Notes: generated from the sequence alone by a model not told the origin. Positions 34,760-44,480 are shown, numbered from the stretch's first letter. The stretch: DNA of 64,000 nt from M55B112 sp964539395 (GCA_964539395.1 CAZIIU010000004.1:36127-100126), one strand, 5' to 3'. Translations and numbers: made by a program.

Positions 34760-37468
34760 GTGCTAAACATAGTTAGTATACTAAGAAATTATATTGTCTT
34801 GTCCCGGGGTAAAAGCTTACATATATTGTTGCTCCTGCTGATAATCGCAGGCCTCGCAACGATCTCCTGCAGTGTTGAGAAAAATACAGCAGCAACCCGT
34901 AGTTTTCATAACCTGACATCCCATTACAATATCTACTTCAATGCCAGTGAAAGCTATCAGCAGGGAGTGATTCAGGCCAGGGAGTCTTTTGAGGATGACT
35001 TCACAACAATATTACCGCTTTTTCTCTATGAGGACAAGTCGATCCAGCAGAGTCTCTCCTCCCAAATGAAACGAGCGATCGACAAGTGCACGAAAGTAAT
35101 TACATTTCATTCAATCAAAGTCAAGCCGGAGGTGAAAAAGGGCCGGCAAACTGAAAAAGACAAAGCGTTTTATGAGAAGACAGAATATAACAAATGGGTG
35201 GATGATTGCTATATTCTGATTGGGAAATCCTACATGTATAGCGGGAAGTTCTTCATGGCCGCCGAGTCATTTAATCATGTAATTAAAAACTTCCCGGAAG
35301 AAGAGTCTTATTATCTTGCACTGGCATGGCTGCTGAGAGCCTACAATGTGATAGACGAGAATAAAAGGGCCGAGGAGGTATTTGTACACCTGAAGGAGCT
35401 GGATGAATTTCCCAAAAAGTACCTGGAGCAGTTGTATACGAGCCTGGCCGACTATCACTTGCGGCGGAAGGAGTACAACAGGGCAGCGGAAAACCTGGAA
35501 AAGGCACTGGAGACCAGACCAAAGAAAGAATTAAGGATCAGATACAGGTATATCCTTGCCCAGCTTTATAGCAAGGCAGGCAATGGAGATGCTTCAATCA
35601 GGAATTACAGGCGTGTGGTGAGGATGAACCCGCCATATGTAATGTCTTTTAATGCCAAGGTGAGCATGGCAGAGGCTTTTCAGTCGGGGGATTCTGAAAG
35701 TGGAGAGATTATCAAACTTCTGAACAGGATGTTGAAAGATTCCAAGAATGATGAATTCAGGGATCAGATCCTGTTTGCGCTTGGTAACATATATATGGAG
35801 AAAGGTGAACGTGACAGGGCCATTGAATATTACCACATGTCGGTGAGAGCGAGCGTTCGGAATAATTACCAGAAAGGGCAGACGAGCCTTACGCTTGCAG
35901 AGATTTATTACAATGAGCCTATGTATAGCACATCGGCTGCCTATTATGATACTGCTGTAAATATGCTTAGCGAGGACTATCCCAATTATGATGCTTTGAA
36001 ATCGAGATCAGCCAGTCTGAACGACCTTGTGAAGAACATCAATATTTACGAAATGCAGGACAGTGTCCAGGTGCTGGCGCAGATGACCGAAGAAGAGCTG
36101 TTGGCGGTGATAGACCGGATCATCGACGAGGTCAGGAAGGAGGAGCAGGAGGCACGGATCCTCGAGCAGGAGGCGATGCAGGACCTACAGCTGGGCAGAA
36201 TGGGATTTATGGACGGACAGGGTGGAGATGGCAGAGGTACCCAGCAGGGCGGAAAATGGTATTTCTACAATTTGAACGCTAAAAGTTTTGGTCAGCCTGA
36301 ATTCAGAATGAAATGGGGTGACAGGAAACTGGAGGACAACTGGAGACGCAGTAACAGGCAATCTGTGAACGAATTACCCGGAGAGGGTATGGAAGAAGGG
36401 CTCCTCGCCGGGGGAGAAGAACCGGTGGCAATTGACAATAAATCGAGGGAGTTCTACCTGCGTGATATACCGCTGACAGATTCTGCAATGGCTCAGTCGC
36501 ATCGGATGCTGGAGGGAGCCCTGTACAAAATGGCAATGATCTACAGGGATGAATTGCTGGATTACCAGTTGGCGATAGATGCCCTCGAGGAGTTGGTTAG
36601 CAGGTACCCGGACGGAGCATATACCATGGCTTCATACTATTACCTCCACAGTTTATACAACAATGTACAGCAACCGGCGAAAGCGAATCATTATAAGGAC
36701 CTTCTGGCCGGGAAATACCCTGATAGCCACATGACTAAACTTCTGACAAACCCTGAATATCTCAGGGAGCTCGAGAAGGAGGAACAAAAGGTTGAGATTT
36801 TTTACGAGGCTTTATATGCAGCATACAGGAGCGAGCGCTATGCGGAAGTGGTAATGATGGCAGATCGGGGACTGGATTTGTATGGGGACCGCCACGGACT
36901 GGCTGCAAGGATGGCCTATTTGAGGGCACTTTCTATAGGAGCCCTGCATGGTAAGGAGGAGATGAAAACAGTACTGGACTCAATAGTAACCAGGTATTCG
37001 GGAACAGATATTGCAGAAGAGGCACAGGAGATCATCGACTATTTATATGTAACTTTCCCTGTATTCAAGGAGGCAGACCAGGAGCGGGAGGCGGTACAAC
37101 TTTATACCTATAACCCGGAAGCTGACCACAGGTTTGTTCTTGCAGTGAGGAAGTCTGAAAACCTGAATCTGATTAATTTTAACCTGTTGAATTTCAATCT
37201 CGACTATTTCAACGCTTACGATCTAAAGATTGAAATGATTCAGCAGCATACCGATTATAATCTCATATTTGTTACGGGATTTTCCGGTTTTGAAGGTGTT
37301 TCAAGGTATGCAGCAAGTGTCCGTGAAAAAATTGATGAGGTGATGGACGGGATCCCAGGGGAAACATATGAGATTGTGCTTATCTCGGAGGAGAATTACA
37401 AAACTCTTCTTCAGACAAAGGAATTTGTACCATACCTGTTGTTTTACAGACAAAATTATAGTGAATAG
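34760..37468 (+). CDS. porW: Type IX secretion system lipoprotein SprE/PorW (TPR protein)
   Basis: Large periplasmic lipoprotein rich in TPR repeats, needed for type IX secretion and, in gliders, for motility. The hydrophobic signal LLLLLIIAGLATISC ends in the acylated cysteine (codon at 34868). The family opening TRSFHNLTSHYNIYFNASES follows. TPR-like helices occupy roughly residues 120-430, an E/Q-rich helix follows (EQEARILEQEAMQDLQ), and a C-terminal globular part ends the chain. The start is uncertain: GTG 34760 is reported (902 residues), TTG 34799 is an alternative, and the TTG at 34727 falls upstream of the predicted transcript start. Its stop overlaps the porX start. Confidence 0.9.
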   Translation: MLNIVSILRNYIVLSRGKSLHILLLLLIIAGLATISCSVEKNTAATRSFHNLTSHYNIYFNASESYQQGVIQARESFEDDFTTILPLFLYEDKSIQQSLSSQMKRAIDKCTKVITFHSIKVKPEVKKGRQTEKDKAFYEKTEYNKWVDDCYILIGKSYMYSGKFFMAAESFNHVIKNFPEEESYYLALAWLLRAYNVIDENKRAEEVFVHLKELDEFPKKYLEQLYTSLADYHLRRKEYNRAAENLEKALETRPKKELRIRYRYILAQLYSKAGNGDASIRNYRRVVRMNPPYVMSFNAKVSMAEAFQSGDSESGEIIKLLNRMLKDSKNDEFRDQILFALGNIYMEKGERDRAIEYYHMSVRASVRNNYQKGQTSLTLAEIYYNEPMYSTSAAYYDTAVNMLSEDYPNYDALKSRSASLNDLVKNINIYEMQDSVQVLAQMTEEELLAVIDRIIDEVRKEEQEARILEQEAMQDLQLGRMGFMDGQGGDGRGTQQGGKWYFYNLNAKSFGQPEFRMKWGDRKLEDNWRRSNRQSVNELPGEGMEEGLLAGGEEPVAIDNKSREFYLRDIPLTDSAMAQSHRMLEGALYKMAMIYRDELLDYQLAIDALEELVSRYPDGAYTMASYYYLHSLYNNVQQPAKANHYKDLLAGKYPDSHMTKLLTNPEYLRELEKEEQKVEIFYEALYAAYRSERYAEVVMMADRGLDLYGDRHGLAARMAYLRALSIGALHGKEEMKTVLDSIVTRYSGTDIAEEAQEIIDYLYVTFPVFKEADQEREAVQLYTYNPEADHRFVLAVRKSENLNLINFNLLNFNLDYFNAYDLKIEMIQQHTDYNLIFVTGFSGFEGVSRYAASVREKIDEVMDGIPGETYEIVLISEENYKTLLQTKEFVPYLLFYRQNYSE

Positions 37469-39021
37469 TGACAAGAGAGATTGGCATATTATGGACGGAT
37501 GATGAAATAGATCTTCTCAGACCATATATACTTTTCCTGGAGGAGAAGGGATATCGTGTGATTACGGCCAGCAATGGAGGGGAGGCCCTGGAACTGGTAC
37601 GGGAGCATACATTTGACCTGATTTTTCTTGATGAGAACATGCCCGGAATGAGCGGTTTGGAGACATTGGAAAGGATCAAGAATATGGTTCCTTCAGTACC
37701 GGTGATCATGATCACAAAATCTGAAGAGGAGGATATCATGGATGAGGCGATCGGGAGCAAGATAGCCGACTATCTGATCAAACCGGTGAATCCGAAACAA
37801 ATTCTACTTACCATCAAAAAGCACATCGATTCAAGGCGGCTGGTAACACAGAAGACCACCTCTGCTTACCAGATGCAGTTTGGACAGATCGGATCGCTGA
37901 TCAACAGGGCAGTCAGTTTTGACGACTGGACGGAAGTGTACCGGAAGCTGGTCTTTTGGGAACAGGAGTTGGAGTTGTCCGATGAAAGTGGTATGAATGA
38001 AGTGCTTCATATGCAGTGGGCCGAGGCTAACACTGGTTTTACAAAATACATTAAGAATAATTACTTAGGTTGGTTTGCAGGAGATGAGGACAGCAGGCCG
38101 GTAATGAGCCCACAGCTATTTTCGAAGAACGTTTTCCCCCTGCTTGAGAAGGGAAAGGTAGCGGTGCTGGTAATTGATAACCTGCGGTACGATCAGTGGA
38201 AGCTTATTGAGCAAAAGATCGATGATCAGTTCAGGGTTGAGCAGGAGTTGATCTATTGCAGTATTCTGCCCACCGCGACACAATATGCAAGGAATGCGTT
38301 ATTTGCGGGACTGATGCCTTCAGATATTAAAAGACTTACACCGCAGTACTGGGTGGATGAAGAGGAGGAGGAAGGTAAAAATATGTTTGAGAAAGAGTTA
38401 CTTGCAAACCAGATGCAGAGGCACGGGATTAACCGGTCGATGCAGTACGAAAAAATACTGAACCAGAAACAGGGGAAACGGGTAGTGGATCAATTCAGCG
38501 ACCTGATGAACTACGACCTGAATGTATTGGTCTATAATTTTGTTGATATGCTCTCCCATGCACGAACAGAGATGGATGTGATCAGGGAATTGGCCTACGA
38601 TGACAGATCCTACCGTGCACTCACTATCACCTGGTTCAATAACTCCTACCTGCTCGACCTGATCAGGCTGCTCTCCTCCAATAATGTGAAGCTTGTATTA
38701 ACTACCGATCATGGAGCCATTCGGGTGCAAAACCCCTTGAAGGTGGTGGGTGACAGGAAAACGTCGACGAACCTGCGCTACAAGCAGGGAAGAAACCTGA
38801 ATTATCCCTCCAGGGAGGTGTTTGAAGTAACCGAACCGAAGAAGATTCATCTGCCAAAGGCCAATATGAGTACCACTTATATCTTTGCCGGGGGGAACGA
38901 CTACATGGTTTACCCCAATAACTACAACTATTTTGTCAACCATTATAAAAACACATTCCAGCACGGGGGCATCTCCATGGAAGAGATGGTGATTCCATGT
39001 GTAACCCTCACACCCCGATAA
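37468..39021 (+). CDS. porX: PorX: response regulator fused to PglZ-type alkaline-phosphatase-like domain
   Basis: T9SS regulator of 517 residues. The N-terminal receiver has DD at 11-12, phosphoacceptor D55 in LIFLDENMPGMSG and a Lys in YLIKPVNPKQI. A helical linker follows. The C-terminal PglZ domain has VLVIDNLRYDQWK, the nucleophile threonine in TATQYARNALFAG, and TTDHGAIR, which are the metal-binding landmarks reported to give nucleotide phosphodiesterase activity. The start is GTG, sharing its first base with the sprE stop (TAGTG), so translation is coupled. Its sensor PorY and other T9SS parts are not in this window. Confidence 0.95.
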   Translation: MTREIGILWTDDEIDLLRPYILFLEEKGYRVITASNGGEALELVREHTFDLIFLDENMPGMSGLETLERIKNMVPSVPVIMITKSEEEDIMDEAIGSKIADYLIKPVNPKQILLTIKKHIDSRRLVTQKTTSAYQMQFGQIGSLINRAVSFDDWTEVYRKLVFWEQELELSDESGMNEVLHMQWAEANTGFTKYIKNNYLGWFAGDEDSRPVMSPQLFSKNVFPLLEKGKVAVLVIDNLRYDQWKLIEQKIDDQFRVEQELIYCSILPTATQYARNALFAGLMPSDIKRLTPQYWVDEEEEEGKNMFEKELLANQMQRHGINRSMQYEKILNQKQGKRVVDQFSDLMNYDLNVLVYNFVDMLSHARTEMDVIRELAYDDRSYRALTITWFNNSYLLDLIRLLSSNNVKLVLTTDHGAIRVQNPLKVVGDRKTSTNLRYKQGRNLNYPSREVFEVTEPKKIHLPKANMSTTYIFAGGNDYMVYPNNYNYFVNHYKNTFQHGGISMEEMVIPCVTLTPR

Positions 39022-39025
39022 GGTC

Positions 39026-39457
39026 ATGATAGAGATTAGAATTCCTTCACTTAATGAGATTGACATGGCCGCTGAACAACTTGTGGATCTTTTTGGCGGG
39101 AAGAGGAAGATCGCCTTAATGGGAGAGATTGGAGCCGGAAAAACCACCCTCATACAGGCGTTCTGCAGGGTGATGGGTGTTGAAGATATCGTTGCAAGTC
39201 CCACTTTCGCCCTGATAAACGAGTATTTTACACAGAATGGAGAGTCAATTTACCACTTTGACCTGTACCGCATTGATGACATCACTGAATTGTATGATAT
39301 AGGGTACGAGGACTACTTCTATTCAGATGCAACCTGTTTTATCGAATGGCCCGAGAAGGCGATGGAACTTATGCCTGAAGATGTTTTGATTCTTACAATT
39401 GCAGTGCTTGAAGATGGTACCCGGGTGGTCACCTCTGAGCTATCAGCAGACAATTGA
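39026..39457 (+). CDS. tsaE: tRNA threonylcarbamoyladenosine biosynthesis ATPase TsaE
   Basis: Small ATPase (143 residues) that acts with TsaB, TsaC and TsaD to make t6A37 in tRNA. It has Walker A GEIGAGKTTLIQ, SPTFALINEY and the FDLYRIDDI and FIEWPEKA motifs. It lies 4 bp after porX, which implies one transcript. The partner genes are elsewhere. Confidence 0.96.
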   Translation: MIEIRIPSLNEIDMAAEQLVDLFGGKRKIALMGEIGAGKTTLIQAFCRVMGVEDIVASPTFALINEYFTQNGESIYHFDLYRIDDITELYDIGYEDYFYSDATCFIEWPEKAMELMPEDVLILTIAVLEDGTRVVTSELSADN

Positions 39458-39458
39458 T

Positions 39459-39489
39459 TTGACAATCCCCGCAAATTGTTCTAATTTTA
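39459..39489 (+). promoter_or_regulatory. Possible promoter for alanine dehydrogenase
   Basis: TTG at 39459-39461, then 20 bp, then TAATTTTA at 39482-39489, seven of eight positions of TAnnTTTG. A transcript would start near 39496, 15 nt before the ATG at 39511. Confidence 0.4.
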
Positions 39490-39510
39490 GTTCGGCTAAA
39501 CCGGAATTGC

Positions 39511-40728
39511 ATGAAGAAAGGAGGAAAACCAATAGAACTAAGGCGGGAGGGTCTGCTGCCAAAGGAGGAGATGCTGGCTGTGGGTACCATCAAAAAGGAG
39601 ATGGTCATAGGTATACCAAAAGAAGATCCTGAAAAAGAGAGTCGCGTTCCGCTCACACCCGAGGCAGTTGAGATACTCACATGGCACGGTCACAAGATAG
39701 TAATTGAACCTGGTGCGGGTGAGGCTGCCAATTATCCCGATAACCAATACTCAGAAAGCGGAGCCCTGATCGCCAAAAGTCGCCGGGAGGTGTTTCAGTC
39801 TGACGTTGTCTTAAAGATTACCCCGCCACTGCTCACGGAGATTGGGTTAATGAAGGAGCGTATCAGGCTTATTTCAACCTTTCAGATTCAGGTTCATAAT
39901 GATAAGGCCTATATTGAAGGACTGATGGAAAAGCGGATCACTGCCATTTCTATGGACCGGATCAGGGACGAGAACGGTTGTTATCCGCTTATAAGGAGCA
40001 TGAGTGGGATCGCAGGCAATACCGCGGTGCTTATCGCCGGGGAGTATCTGAGCAATGTTCGTGGGGGCAAAGGGGTAATGCTCGGAGGGATTGCCGGGAT
40101 CACGCCCACCGAAGTGGTAATTCTCGGGGCCGGTACAGTTGCCGAGTTTGCCGTACGTGCCGCACTCGGTATGGGTGCCTTTGTGAAAGTTTTCGACGAA
40201 TCGGTACACCGGCTGAGAAGGCTGCAATCGGCAGTTGGAATCAATATCCCCACCTCGATCTTCCACCCAAAAGTCATTAAGAAAGCGCTGAAATCTGCTG
40301 ATGTAGTTATTGGCGCAGTGAGAAGTGATGAATATTCCCCTACATTTTTTATTACTGAAGAGATGGTGATGGGGATGAAGAAAGGGTCGGTGATCGTCGA
40401 CATCAGCATCGACCATGGAGGATGCGTTGCCACTTCGGAACCCCGTACACAGAAGAATCCGGTATTTAAGAAGCATGGAGTGATTCACTATTGTGTTCCC
40501 AATATTCCGTCGCGTGTAGCAAGGACCGCCTCCATTGCCACCAGCAATGTGTTAACGCCGATCCTGAAGAGTATGGGACAACTGGGTGGAATGTCACCGC
40601 ATCTGAAAGAAGACGAAGGATTGAGGCATGGTGTTTACATTTACAATGGTCTGCTTACCAATGAAATGCTTGGCAGACGATTTGGGATACCGTATAAGGA
40701 TATTGACCTGTTGATGGCAGCATTTTAG
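39511..40728 (+). CDS. ald: Alanine dehydrogenase
   Basis: NAD-dependent enzyme converting alanine to pyruvate and ammonium, or the reverse. The 405 residues include EMVIGIPKEDPEKESRVPLTP, the Rossmann motif VVILGAGTVAEFAVRAALGMGA and DISIDHGGCVATSEP. The N-terminus carries about 30 residues ahead of the usual first strand (IGIPKE), so a later start is possible, though ATG 39511 gives the only clean one after the promoter. The stop overlaps the GTG before a small lipoprotein gene. Confidence 0.93.
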   Translation: MKKGGKPIELRREGLLPKEEMLAVGTIKKEMVIGIPKEDPEKESRVPLTPEAVEILTWHGHKIVIEPGAGEAANYPDNQYSESGALIAKSRREVFQSDVVLKITPPLLTEIGLMKERIRLISTFQIQVHNDKAYIEGLMEKRITAISMDRIRDENGCYPLIRSMSGIAGNTAVLIAGEYLSNVRGGKGVMLGGIAGITPTEVVILGAGTVAEFAVRAALGMGAFVKVFDESVHRLRRLQSAVGINIPTSIFHPKVIKKALKSADVVIGAVRSDEYSPTFFITEEMVMGMKKGSVIVDISIDHGGCVATSEPRTQKNPVFKKHGVIHYCVPNIPSRVARTASIATSNVLTPILKSMGQLGGMSPHLKEDEGLRHGVYIYNGLLTNEMLGRRFGIPYKDIDLLMAAF

Positions 40729-40733
40729 TGGTG

Positions 40734-41276
40734 ATGGAAGTTATGAACTGCAAGGTAAAGGTATTGGTGGTGGTTTTATTACTCTTCTCCTGTGAGTCGC
40801 AGGAGAAAAGAGGCCGGGGAGAGGTCATAATTAGCTCGAAGTTTGATTTCGAGAGTTATTCAGTGATGGGATATAATTTTGAACTTGGGAAAAGCACAAG
40901 TTTTCCATCATCCGGTAATCCACTGCCCGATATCCTTGTCGACCAGTTCAGACTGATTGATGGCTCTGTGAAACCAGGATTTACTTCTCCGGATAATTCC
41001 GACGGATTCTGGAAGGCTGGGGAGTTCGGTACACGGTCTGAATCGATGGATTTTTTCCAAAATGAATTAAAAGCAGTTGATCCTTCGGTCGAGTTCACAC
41101 CATCTACAGATACAGTAAAACTATACCAGGTATATGTTTTAAAGACTACCTCAGGCAACTATGCAAAGATACATGTATCGGAGATCTGGGAAGTCGATGA
41201 TGTTGCCGGAAAGTACATCGATGTAAAGATCGATTATCACTATAAGTCCGATGGTGGTACAAGTTTTTCTGATTGA
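40734..41276 (+). CDS. Putative lipoprotein of unknown function
   Basis: About 180 residues; not recognised. It starts with a short basic/hydrophobic signal (KVKVLVVVLLLFSC) ending in a lipobox cysteine, then ESQEKRGRGEV. The mature part is beta-rich with acidic and serine-rich strands and no enzyme motif. The start may be ATG 40734 or ATG 40743, or one of the GTGs just upstream at 40728 and 40731. The gene follows the ald stop with almost no gap, so it is read with alanine dehydrogenase. It is probably a surface or periplasmic protein. Confidence 0.75.
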   Translation: MEVMNCKVKVLVVVLLLFSCESQEKRGRGEVIISSKFDFESYSVMGYNFELGKSTSFPSSGNPLPDILVDQFRLIDGSVKPGFTSPDNSDGFWKAGEFGTRSESMDFFQNELKAVDPSVEFTPSTDTVKLYQVYVLKTTSGNYAKIHVSEIWEVDDVAGKYIDVKIDYHYKSDGGTSFSD

Positions 41277-41333
41277 TATTCAGCACCTATTCCTATATTA
41301 AAAGCTGTAGAAACAATGTAACTCACATACTGT

Positions 41334-42794
41334 ATGAATTTCGTATTACTTGGCTTCGTTGTCTACCTATTTCTGATCCTTTTTATCGGTTTTCTTACCT
41401 TTAAAAGCAATAGAAATCATAGTGATTTCTTTGTTGCCGGCAGGCGGCTGAATCCCTGGGTGGTTGCCATCTCGGAGCGGGCAAGCGGTGAGAGTGCCTG
41501 GTTGCTGCTCGGTTTGCCGGGTGCCGCCTATGCCCTTGGTTTCCTGGAGCTATGGACCGCCCTGGGATGTGTTCTGGGCATCATTTTCTATTGGCTCGTT
41601 ATCGCCAAAGAGCTGCGTATCCAGTCGGAAAACGCAGGCGCTATTACGCTTCCCACCTTTTTCGCTGCGAGGTACCTGCGGGGCCAGTCAGCGATCAGGA
41701 TACTCTCTACCATTATTATTATCTTCTTCTTTATCTTCTACCTGTCAGCACAGATCAACGGTGCAGGCAAGATCCTGAATGTCACCTTCGGCATCAGCAA
41801 TGTTACAGGCATGCTGATCGGTGCGGCTGTGATCATCTTTTATACCATGATGGGCGGGTTTTTTGCCGTGGCCTGGACCGACCTGGTGCAGGGAGTGATA
41901 ATGATCGGCACCCTGGTGATTTTGCCAATTGCCGGGTTTATTGAGCTGGCTGAACGGGGAGTAACACTTTCCGGTGAGATGGGGAGCATGACCACGGCCG
42001 ATGGACTTTCGTTATTCTCTTTTACGGGTGGAAAAACCGGCTGGGCGGCCACAGCGCTGATCATCAGCGGACTGAGCTGGGCATTTGGTTACATGGGTCA
42101 GCCCCATTTGCTTACCAGGTTCATGTCGCTGCGCTCTTCGGAGAAGATGAAGATTTCACGACGGATCGCCTTTGCGTGGGCCATACCGGCATTCACCGGT
42201 GCAATGCTGATTGGTATTGTGGGGGTGGCGATGCACGGACAGGGCTATTTTGGAGATGTTGAGCAGATAATGCCCTACATGGCAACATCAATACTGCCGG
42301 CTTGGTTGGCGGGGATCCTGATCAGCGGCTCCATTGCGGCGATGATGTCTACAGCCGATAGTCAGCTGCTTGTGATCAGCTCTTCGGTGATCGAAGATTT
42401 TTATCACCGGACCCTGGGCAGGGAAATGACAGACAGGATGATGCTCAGGGCGAGCAGGATCATAACAATTGTAATTGGCACTGTCGGACTGGGTATTGCG
42501 ATCTGGTCAGACAAATTGATCTTTGCAATGGTTTCCTATGCATGGGCCGGACTGGGATCATCGTTCGGACCGTTGTTACTGCTGATGCTAAAGTGGAAGA
42601 GAGTGACCTGGCAGGGAGCCGTGGCAGGATTGGTAACAGGATCGCTGACGACCGTGGTCTGGTCGGAAATCACCGTGCTGGATGAGCTGATTAGTGTGCG
42701 TTTTGTATCATTTGCAATGGCATTCATGGCGGTTTGGCTGTTGAGTCTGGCAACAATGGAGCAGAGCAGGAACCAAAATATGCAGAGCGTTTAA
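41334..42794 (+). CDS. Sodium/solute symporter (PutP-like, SSS family)
   Basis: Inner-membrane symporter of 486 residues with about 13 predicted membrane helices. It contains the SSS landmarks RRLNPWVVAISERASGES near the N-terminus and GFLELWTALGCVLG, and a LAGILISGSIAAMMSTADSQLL stretch (shown in part) with the conserved serine and threonine sodium ligands. It resembles sodium:proline symporters most closely; the substrate is inferred. A Na+-dependent importer fits a cell with an Mrp antiporter. It is followed by waaA with a 27-bp gap. Confidence 0.9.
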   Translation: MNFVLLGFVVYLFLILFIGFLTFKSNRNHSDFFVAGRRLNPWVVAISERASGESAWLLLGLPGAAYALGFLELWTALGCVLGIIFYWLVIAKELRIQSENAGAITLPTFFAARYLRGQSAIRILSTIIIIFFFIFYLSAQINGAGKILNVTFGISNVTGMLIGAAVIIFYTMMGGFFAVAWTDLVQGVIMIGTLVILPIAGFIELAERGVTLSGEMGSMTTADGLSLFSFTGGKTGWAATALIISGLSWAFGYMGQPHLLTRFMSLRSSEKMKISRRIAFAWAIPAFTGAMLIGIVGVAMHGQGYFGDVEQIMPYMATSILPAWLAGILISGSIAAMMSTADSQLLVISSSVIEDFYHRTLGREMTDRMMLRASRIITIVIGTVGLGIAIWSDKLIFAMVSYAWAGLGSSFGPLLLLMLKWKRVTWQGAVAGLVTGSLTTVVWSEITVLDELISVRFVSFAMAFMAVWLLSLATMEQSRNQNMQSV

Positions 42795-42821
42795 AGTATT
42801 GAATAAACAGGATAATTCTGT

Positions 42822-44060
42822 ATGCTTTTACTATACGATATCGGTGTAAGGATCTACTACTTGATAATCCTTATTGCCTCAGTGAGAAATACCAAGGCTT
42901 CCAAGTGGGTATCAGGAAGGAAAAACTGGAAGAAGAGATTGTCAGGAAAATTTGGTTCAACCGACCGGGTGATCTGGTTTCATTGCGCCTCGTTGGGTGA
43001 GTTTGAGCAGGGCCGGCCAGTGATCGAGATGATTCGGGAAAGGTATCCGGTTTACAGGATTGTACTCACATTCTTTTCGCCCTCCGGTTTTGAAAAAAGA
43101 AAGGATTTTGCAGCGGTTGATCTGGTGATGTACCTTCCCCTTGATACAAAATCAAATGTAAAGGCATTCCTGGAGCTTGTGCCTGTGCAAATAGCCTTTT
43201 TTATCAAGTATGAATTCTGGTTCCATTATCTAAAGGAGCTTACAGACAAAAAAATTCCTTCATACCTTGTTTCCGGGCATTTCAACTCCAAACAGCTTTT
43301 TTTCAGGTGGTATGGCGGTTGGTACCGGAGCTTTCTGAAACGATTTACCCATATTTTTGTGCAGGACCACCGGTCGGTTGAATTGCTGGAAAAGTATGGT
43401 ATTTACCGTGTGAGCGTTGCCGGTGATACGCGGTTTGACCGGGTGGCCGCTATTGTTGGCAACGGTAGCTGGAATAAGCAGATGGCTCAGTTTTTAGGAG
43501 ATTTGCCGGTTTTAATTGCCGGGAGTACCTGGGAGAAGGATGAGATGATCATCAGGAAGGTTCGTTCGCAGCTTAAAGAACAATTGAAACTGGTTATCGC
43601 TCCACATGAACCTACGGAGCAAAGCATCCGGCGGCTTCAACAGTGGTTCCCTGATAACCTGCTTTTCTCAGATTTGCAGAACGATACTTCGATGCAGGGG
43701 GCTGGTGTCCTGATCGTGGACACCATGGGCCACCTTTCTTCATTATATCGTTATGGATCAATGGCATACATTGGAGGCGGATTTGGCCACGGGATACACA
43801 ATATTCTCGAGGCAACAGCTGCAGGAATGCCGGTGATGTTCGGACCCAATTACCAGCGCTTCAGGGAGGCCGTTGAGTTGAAGAGCGACTGTGCAGCATA
43901 TGTTGTCGGGCATTCGGGGGATCTCTTAGCCGTGATAAGGGGTTTTATTGAAAATAAAGAATTGTTAAAAGAGCGATCGCAAAGAGCTCTGAATTATACT
44001 TTTAGCCGTACCGGGGCAACAAGTCGGATTGTTGATTTCGTGTTTAAGAATAACGGCTGA
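42822..44060 (+). CDS. waaA: 3-deoxy-D-manno-octulosonic-acid transferase (Kdo transferase)
   Basis: GT-B glycosyltransferase (412 residues) that adds Kdo to lipid A precursor at the inner membrane. An N-terminal membrane anchor (LLYDIGVRIYYLIILIASV) precedes the WaaA motif WFHCASLGEFEQGRPVIE. The C-terminal half holds LIAGSTWEKDE and IGGGFGHGIHNILEA, the CMP-Kdo-binding region. Its length is typical. With rfaE2 and the sugar operon it shows LPS core synthesis in this organism. Confidence 0.95.
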   Translation: MLLLYDIGVRIYYLIILIASVRNTKASKWVSGRKNWKKRLSGKFGSTDRVIWFHCASLGEFEQGRPVIEMIRERYPVYRIVLTFFSPSGFEKRKDFAAVDLVMYLPLDTKSNVKAFLELVPVQIAFFIKYEFWFHYLKELTDKKIPSYLVSGHFNSKQLFFRWYGGWYRSFLKRFTHIFVQDHRSVELLEKYGIYRVSVAGDTRFDRVAAIVGNGSWNKQMAQFLGDLPVLIAGSTWEKDEMIIRKVRSQLKEQLKLVIAPHEPTEQSIRRLQQWFPDNLLFSDLQNDTSMQGAGVLIVDTMGHLSSLYRYGSMAYIGGGFGHGIHNILEATAAGMPVMFGPNYQRFREAVELKSDCAAYVVGHSGDLLAVIRGFIENKELLKERSQRALNYTFSRTGATSRIVDFVFKNNG

Positions 44061-44480
44061 GCTACAGTATTATGAATTCCATCTAATATAGTTTAAATTG
44101 CACTGAGGTGTGCTGGAAGGATTAACATTTTGTTGATGCTTATGAAGTTAGGTTGAAAGTTGATTTCTTGTTAATAAAAACGAATACAACTATGGCAATC
44201 AGTATCTTTTTTCTTTCTAATTTCAATCACCAATTTCGGTTTCAGCAGAGGTCTTTATTTTTCAGGACGAGCAGTCTGGGGGTTGCAAAAAAACAAGGGA
44301 TCTCTTTCGCAATTATCGACAGCAGAGGGGTTTATAACAAATACTGATAAGCGCTGGTTGAGCGGGTGGAAGATTTTGTTAATAACTCACACAGAGGAGA
44401 GGGAACAGGTTTATTAATTTGGATGTTGTTATTGAGTATCTCAACCGGAATTGATTTAACCATTTATTAAATAGAACAGA
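44061..44480 (+). other. 420-bp intergenic region upstream of nrdJ
   Basis: AT-rich leader region between waaA and the B12-dependent reductase gene. No clear terminator, tRNA or TAnnTTTG box was seen. I looked for cobalamin-riboswitch landmarks and found none convincing. A 51-codon open frame from ATG 44192 has no recognisable feature. The length suggests a regulatory leader, but nothing specific can be claimed. Confidence 0.3.

Noticed and set aside
44192..44347. Small rightward open frame of 51 codons before nrdJ
   Set aside because: No recognisable motif, no ribosome-binding site or promoter, and low-complexity hydrophobic composition.
44061..44480. Cobalamin riboswitch before nrdJ
   Set aside because: I looked for the conserved B12-box and stem landmarks and did not find a convincing set, though a covariance search could still find a divergent one.
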